This document shows positions 39,859-44,661 of a DNA stretch of 44,661 nt, piece after piece. Positions within the stretch are counted from its first letter, which is position 1. Every line of letters begins with the position of its first letter. The position numbers and the translations under genes were made by a program. The stretch spans positions 1 to 44,661 of the forward strand of contig CAMVAA010000002.1 of assembly GCA_947165345.1 (NCBI GenBank), in the 5' to 3' direction. Source of the stretch: an uncultured Bacteroidales bacterium. Lineage in GTDB: Bacteria; Bacteroidota; Bacteroidia; Bacteroidales; P3. The notes under the pieces are model-generated. The model had not been told where the DNA came from. It saw nothing but the letters and a program-made list of their open reading frames with translations, and ran no database searches.

Positions 39859-41304
39859 TCACCGCTCCCGGTGGACCACGTCGACCGTCACCTGCGGGTA
39901 CTGTGCTCTGAGCCACTGCGCCATGCGCTCCGCGCAGTACACCGACCGATGCTGCCCGCCCGTGCACCCGAAGGCCACGGAGAGGTGTGTGAAGCGCCGC
40001 TCGAGATATTTGTCCACGCTCTGCCCCACTATGGCGCGCGCATGGTCGAGGAAAGTGTCCACCGCCGGCTCGCGCTCAAGGAATTCTATCACCGGACGGT
40101 CTTTGCCCGTATAGGCGCGGTACTGCTCGTAGCGCCCCGGGTTGGGCAGCGCGCGGCAGTCGAAGATGTGGCCGCCGCCATTGCCCGTCGGGTCCTCCGG
40201 CAGTCCCCGTTTGTAGCTGAAGCTCTGCACCGTGACCGTCAGCTGTGCGCTCCCAACCGCCTCGTCCGCCGGACCGCTGCCCGTTGCGCCCCAGCGTGCC
40301 GGCGCGAGCGCGCTCATCGCCTCCACCACGGCCGTCAGCTCGGCGTATGGCTCGAGCACCTCGCGGTGGTCTTCGGCCAGCCGCCGCAGGTTGCCCAGCC
40401 CGAGGGGGATGCTCTGCACGAAATAGGGCTTGCGTTGGTAGAGCCCGCGGAAGCCGTAGGCACCGAGGGTCTGTAGTATGCGCACAAGCACATAGTGCCA
40501 GAAGCGCTCCATGAACCTGGGGTCGCCGTGCAGCGCCACGTAGCCCTTCAGCAGGTCCGTCCTGACAGCCTCGGGCAGGTCGCTCTTGGCGCTGTAGAGC
40601 AGCGACGCCACATCGTACTGCGCCGCCCCGCGACGCCCTCCCTGGAAGTCTATGTATCTCAGTTGGGGCTCGCCGGCTTGCTCTGTCACCATGATGTTGC
40701 GGGGGTTGAAGTCGCGGTACATGAAGTAGTTGCAGTCCGCCTCAAGCAGGCTGTCGGTGAAGCGCTCGAAGTCGTCCTGCAGCCGGTCTTCGTCGAAGGG
40801 AATGTCCGCCAGCTTGAGGAAGTGGTATTTGAAGTAGCTGAGGTCCCACAGTATGGCCCTCCGGTCGAACGCCGGACGCGGGAAGCCGACAGCGAAGTCC
40901 GCGTCCCGTCCCCCTTTCTGTATCGCGTCGAGGTCGGCCAGGGCCCGGCTGTAGAGGGCATGCATGTCGGCGTCGAAGCCTCGCCCAGCCCGCCGCTTGT
41001 CAAGCAGGATAGTGTACAGCGACGTGTCGCCCAAGTCCTCCTGCAGGTAGTGGCGCCGGTCGGCGTCCACGGCATATATCTCCGGCACCGGCAGCCCCTT
41101 GCTGTGCAGATGGCTGCCGAAGCTGAAGAAAGCCTCGTTCTCGCGCAGGTCCGTGGCGACGGTGCCCACACAGCAGCGCGTGGCGCCCCGCAGCCGGAAA
41201 TAGCGCCTCGACGAGGCACTCTCGCCGCTCAGGGCGAGCACCTCGGCACACGGCTCGCCGGCCCACCCGGCGAACAGCTGCACAAGTCGGTCTGTGTCGC
41301 TCAT
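39859..41304 (-). CDS. Fusion: aminoglycoside-phosphotransferase-like (AmgK-like sugar kinase) + RapZ C-terminal domain
   Basis: APH motifs (YLQEDLGDTSLY; FMYRDFNPRNIMV; RYIDFQGGRRG) then SFSYKRGLPEDPTGNGGGHIFDCRALPNPGRYEQYRAYTG...VAFGCTGGQHRSVY. Confidence 0.87.
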   Translation of the reverse strand: MSDTDRLVQLFAGWAGEPCAEVLALSGESASSRRYFRLRGATRCCVGTVATDLRENEAFFSFGSHLHSKGLPVPEIYAVDADRRHYLQEDLGDTSLYTILLDKRRAGRGFDADMHALYSRALADLDAIQKGGRDADFAVGFPRPAFDRRAILWDLSYFKYHFLKLADIPFDEDRLQDDFERFTDSLLEADCNYFMYRDFNPRNIMVTEQAGEPQLRYIDFQGGRRGAAQYDVASLLYSAKSDLPEAVRTDLLKGYVALHGDPRFMERFWHYVLVRILQTLGAYGFRGLYQRKPYFVQSIPLGLGNLRRLAEDHREVLEPYAELTAVVEAMSALAPARWGATGSGPADEAVGSAQLTVTVQSFSYKRGLPEDPTGNGGGHIFDCRALPNPGRYEQYRAYTGKDRPVIEFLEREPAVDTFLDHARAIVGQSVDKYLERRFTHLSVAFGCTGGQHRSVYCAERMAQWLRAQYPQVTVDVVHRER

Positions 41305-41696
41305 TCCTGGCCGTTTTCGGCTTCGGGCTGTTCGGCCTCGTGCTGGGCTCTCACCTCGTCAATCATGCGGCACTTACCCGAGAAGGCGGCGCCCGGCTCT
41401 ATGGAAAGCTTGTTGATGAGGATGTCGCCCCGCACCCGGGCCGTGGTGTGCAGCGAAAGCAGCTCCTTGACCGAGAGGTTGCCGTTGACGGTGCCTATGA
41501 TGTTGGCGTTTTGGCACAGCACGTTGCCGTTGACGACGCCCGAGTCGCCCACAACGAGTTTGCCATTGAGCTGTATGTTACCTTCGAGGACACCGTCGAG
41601 ACGGAAGTCACCAGTGGCGACGATGTCGCCTTTGATGCGGGTGCCATCGGTGATGATGTTGATGGCTGTGGTTTCAGTTTCCATTGTTTTTGCCAT
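41301..41696 (-). CDS. Bactofilin (polymer-forming cytoskeletal protein)
   Basis: TRIKGDIVATGDFRLDGVLEGNIQLNGKLVVGDSGVVNGNV right-handed beta-helix repeats. Confidence 0.92.
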   Translation of the reverse strand: MAKTMETETTAINIITDGTRIKGDIVATGDFRLDGVLEGNIQLNGKLVVGDSGVVNGNVLCQNANIIGTVNGNLSVKELLSLHTTARVRGDILINKLSIEPGAAFSGKCRMIDEVRAQHEAEQPEAENGQE

Positions 41697-41698
41697 TG

Positions 41699-44512
41699 TT
41701 ATTTGTTTTGTTTATTTTGATTGTCAAGGTAATACTTTCTGAAGAATGCCATATACGCCTCTATGTTCTTGCGGTTGTAGAAGGTGGCGTAGTTCTGCGT
41801 GGAGATGAAGAACTCGGTGTGGTCGCTGTCGGCATAGCGGCGCAGCGGGCTCTCCTCCTGCTGCAGGTGGCGGTAGTAGCCGAAGGCTTCGGCGTCGCTC
41901 ACAAAGCGGTGGATGGTGATGAGCTGGGTCGAGTCGGTGAAGAGCAGGGCGTTGACGCTGTAGCCCTTGTTGGAATAGTACTGCGAGTTGAAGTCGGCAA
42001 GGCGGTATTGTAGCTCCGTGGCCTTCACAGTACGGTCGTTGACTACGATGACTACGTAGTACTGCTGGTTTTGTCGGTAGCGGTATACGAGCGACTCGGG
42101 CGGCAGCTCGTCGTCCGCCGCGGCCGAGCCCGAGGCGGCCTGCTGGGCCGTAGGCTGGCTTTTGACCGTCCTGTTGTCGGCAACCGTCACATAGCCCGTC
42201 TCTTCCACGTCCACCAGCAGGCTGTCGCTGCGGAGCATCTCCAGCTGCGCTTCGGCTATCGGACGCAGGCTGTCGCTCGCGGCGCTGTGCTCCACGATGT
42301 CTTCCATGATGGTGATAGCCTGGGCCACGTCGCCGCGCCTGGCCAGCGCGAGGCTCTTCCAGAAGCGGAAGCGCGGCAGCATCGGGTTGGCGGGATAGTA
42401 TTCCTCGGCCTGCTCGGCCAGGCTGACCACCGAGGCGTAGCGCCGCCGCGTATAGAGGTCATAGAGTTCGGCGTAGTCGTCCTCGACACGCTGCGAGCGG
42501 GCTATGATTTCGCGGTAGTATTCGTTGTCGCGTATGAGGTTGGCGTAGTCGCTGTCGGGGAAGCCGAGCAGCACCATGTCCCTGTAGTAGTTGGCCTGGG
42601 GCGTGTTGCCCTGGCGGTCATAGATGAGATACAGCATGTAGAAGGTCTGCACAATCTCGTCGTACGAGGTGTAGTCCTTGGCCAGACGGAGATAGCACTC
42701 CAGGGCCCGCGGTTCGTTGTGCAGGGCGTCGTAGAAGATGTATCCGGCGCCGAGCAGGGAGAGGGAGTTGAGCGAGTCGATGGAGTCGTAGTCATGCGGC
42801 GTGGAGGGCAGGTCCTTCAGGTAGTAGGCCACGGAGTGGGGGTCGTTGGGGTTGCCGAGGCCCGAAGTGGTGGCGGTGCTGTCCGCTGTCGTGCTGTCGC
42901 TCTTGGCGGCGTCGTCCCCCTCGGTGTCGTCGGCAGGACCGTCCATAGCCATCGTGGAGAGCACACTCCGGTTCGACAGGGCCCACATGTCCTCCAGCGT
43001 TCGCAGACCCCATTTCTTACGGAAGGCCTCCTTGCCCTTTTGGACGGTGTTCTTGTTGTAGAAGTACCAGTCGCCCACCAGTCCCCCGTCCTGCGCCTTG
43101 CTCTCCGCGAGTATTTCCTCGAGGAGGGCCTTCTCGCGGGCCTCCTCCTCGCGCTTGCGCAGCGTGTCGATAGTGGCGTTTATGAGGGCCATCCGCTCCG
43201 CCTCGGGCATGGCGGCGACCGCCAGTAGGCTGTCGTTGCGCTGGTAGACGTGGGTGAAGGCCACCAGCTCGGTGAGGGTGTTATGGCGCTGACGTATTGC
43301 CTGATAGCGCGGGTAGTCGCGGTCTATGATGGCCATGGCGGTGTCGTAGTAGAGCTGGGCGCCGTCGTAGTCCTCGTAGAGGTCGTACAGCACGTCGGCC
43401 AGCCTGATGGCGGACCGGGCCTTCTGCGCCTTGTTGGTCGTGGAGACGGCACAGCTCTTGCGGAAATTGTCGCAGGCCTTCTGGGCATCCTTCACACCCA
43501 TATACATCTCGCCCTTGGCATAGTAAATCTGGTCGCGGTACTCCTCGTTCTTGCGGTCGTCGAGCATCTTGTCGAGCTGGCGCTCTATGCGGGCAATGTC
43601 GCTGTGTTCGAGGTCGGCGCACGACGCCTCGCCCAGGCGCGCGTTGAACTCCATGACATACTCCGGAGCGTAGGAGAGCACCTGGCGGTAGTATTTGGCC
43701 GCCACAGGCCGCTTGCCGAGTTCCTGGTAGATCTGGGCCAGTATGAATGTCAGGCGGGCTTTGGTACGCCGTGACGATGTGCTCTCGAGGGCCAGGTGGA
43801 TGTTCTCCACTGCCTTCTTGTATTTCTTTTGCGGCAGGGTGGCCTCGACCAAGGCGCAGTACAGCTTGTCGCGCTGCGACCGGCTGAAGTTCCCCTTGGC
43901 CAGGTTGGCGGCGAGCTGGTCGAGGGCGGCCTCGGCCTCGGCATAGCGGCGCTCGGCCGCGAGGCAGCGGGCCAGGAGCACGGCCCCCTCATCTCCGGCC
44001 CGTGTGCCGGAGAACTGGTTCACGAGTATGTTGCAGGTGTTCGCGGTCGAGATGTAGTCCTGCTTGTAGAAGGTGGCGTAGGCCGTGAGGAGGTAGCACT
44101 CCTTGATGTACGGCACATGCTCCTCCCCTCCGACATATATGCTGTGCTTCTTGATGCCCTTGACGCCTTTCTCGATGGCGCGGTCCATCTCGGGGTTCAC
44201 GCTGCGCGCATTGTCGGCGGTGCCAAGAGGTTCAACGGTGAGCAGCTGCGTATAGTCGTCGACAACGGACTTGTAGAGCTTCTCCCGTCCGGCCTTGAGC
44301 GACTCGTTGCCGTTCCACCACACGTTGTAGTGGCACGTCGTGTTGTGGTACTTGATATTGGCCCACTTGGCTTTCTGGGTGGAGCAGGAACAAAGAATAG
44401 ACAAAGACAACACAGACAACAGAGACAACATGGAAAGTGCTGCATGCACTCTCCCCCTCCGGCGCGTGGGGCGCCGGAATGGTTGTCCGGGTTGTTGGAG
44501 TTGTCGTTTCAT
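41699..44512 (-). CDS. PorW/SprE-like TPR lipoprotein (T9SS/gliding associated)
   Basis: Lipoprotein signal LSILCSCST; KWANIKYHNTTCHYNVWWNGNESLKAGREKL; many TPRs; ORF extension past 44512 judged spurious. Confidence 0.82.
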   Translation of the reverse strand: MKRQLQQPGQPFRRPTRRRGRVHAALSMLSLLSVLSLSILCSCSTQKAKWANIKYHNTTCHYNVWWNGNESLKAGREKLYKSVVDDYTQLLTVEPLGTADNARSVNPEMDRAIEKGVKGIKKHSIYVGGEEHVPYIKECYLLTAYATFYKQDYISTANTCNILVNQFSGTRAGDEGAVLLARCLAAERRYAEAEAALDQLAANLAKGNFSRSQRDKLYCALVEATLPQKKYKKAVENIHLALESTSSRRTKARLTFILAQIYQELGKRPVAAKYYRQVLSYAPEYVMEFNARLGEASCADLEHSDIARIERQLDKMLDDRKNEEYRDQIYYAKGEMYMGVKDAQKACDNFRKSCAVSTTNKAQKARSAIRLADVLYDLYEDYDGAQLYYDTAMAIIDRDYPRYQAIRQRHNTLTELVAFTHVYQRNDSLLAVAAMPEAERMALINATIDTLRKREEEAREKALLEEILAESKAQDGGLVGDWYFYNKNTVQKGKEAFRKKWGLRTLEDMWALSNRSVLSTMAMDGPADDTEGDDAAKSDSTTADSTATTSGLGNPNDPHSVAYYLKDLPSTPHDYDSIDSLNSLSLLGAGYIFYDALHNEPRALECYLRLAKDYTSYDEIVQTFYMLYLIYDRQGNTPQANYYRDMVLLGFPDSDYANLIRDNEYYREIIARSQRVEDDYAELYDLYTRRRYASVVSLAEQAEEYYPANPMLPRFRFWKSLALARRGDVAQAITIMEDIVEHSAASDSLRPIAEAQLEMLRSDSLLVDVEETGYVTVADNRTVKSQPTAQQAASGSAAADDELPPESLVYRYRQNQQYYVVIVVNDRTVKATELQYRLADFNSQYYSNKGYSVNALLFTDSTQLITIHRFVSDAEAFGYYRHLQQEESPLRRYADSDHTEFFISTQNYATFYNRKNIEAYMAFFRKYYLDNQNKQNK

Positions 44513-44516
44513 AGAG

Positions 44517-44661
44517 TTAGACGTTGAACCTGAAGTGCATGATGTCGCCGTCCTGGACGACATAGTCCTTGCCCTCGACGCCCATCTTGCCGGCCTCGCG
44601 CACGGCGGCTTCGCTGCCATACTTGATGTAGTCGTCATACTTGATGACTTCGGCGCGGATG
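44517..44661 (-). CDS. ychF: YchF/Obg-like ATPase, C-terminal fragment (runs off window)
   Basis: Translation ends ...[37 protein letters not shown]. Confidence 0.93.
   Translation of the reverse strand, partial: IRAEVIKYDDYIKYGSEAAVREAGKMGVEGKDYVVQDGDIMHFRFNV

Noticed and set aside
38219-40114. 631-aa plus-strand ORF overlapping the NSS transporter
   Set aside because: Arg/His/Pro-rich out-of-frame translation of C-rich DNA; real frame is 38313-39695.

Overview
This 44.7-kb window is chromosomal DNA from a Bacteroidales-type bacterium. The assignment rests on TAnnTTTG promoter boxes, a PorW/SprE-like lipoprotein, a BspA-like LRR protein with a T9SS-like tail, DUF3127 and a Bacteroidetes 'putative porin'. 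I saw no rRNA, tRNA, CRISPR array, prophage or transposase. Left part: clpC-like gene, ABC-F ATPase, ATP-grasp gene, then a long minus-strand collinear block ppdK, 2Fe-2S ferredoxin, sensory [FeFe] hydrogenase with PAS (HydS-like), PP2C/SpoIIE phosphatase, second [FeFe] hydrogenase, pckA, LRR protein, gcvP. Middle: TolC, HlyD, two ABC-2 permeases, LytS and LytR with no ATPase gene. Right part: housekeeping and envelope genes (panD, trxB, putative porin, rdgB, bifunctional nuclease, cardiolipin synthase, NSS transporter), then an APH-RapZ C-terminal fusion, bactofilin, PorW/SprE-like gene and the ychF 3' end. Two results stand out. (1) A family of intergenic tandem arrays with a strict 7-bp period recurs at least eight times. 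The unit sequence varies, but most units keep a T-R-A (TAA/TGA) core on one strand, and the arrays often supply the stop codon of the upstream gene and once abut a start codon. 11-bp and 13-bp array families lie in the same kind of gap. (2) A putative H2-sensing module with two [FeFe] hydrogenases and a phosphatase is bracketed by the PEP-node genes ppdK and pckA. All calls come from reading the sequence and the supplied ORF track; no database search was run.
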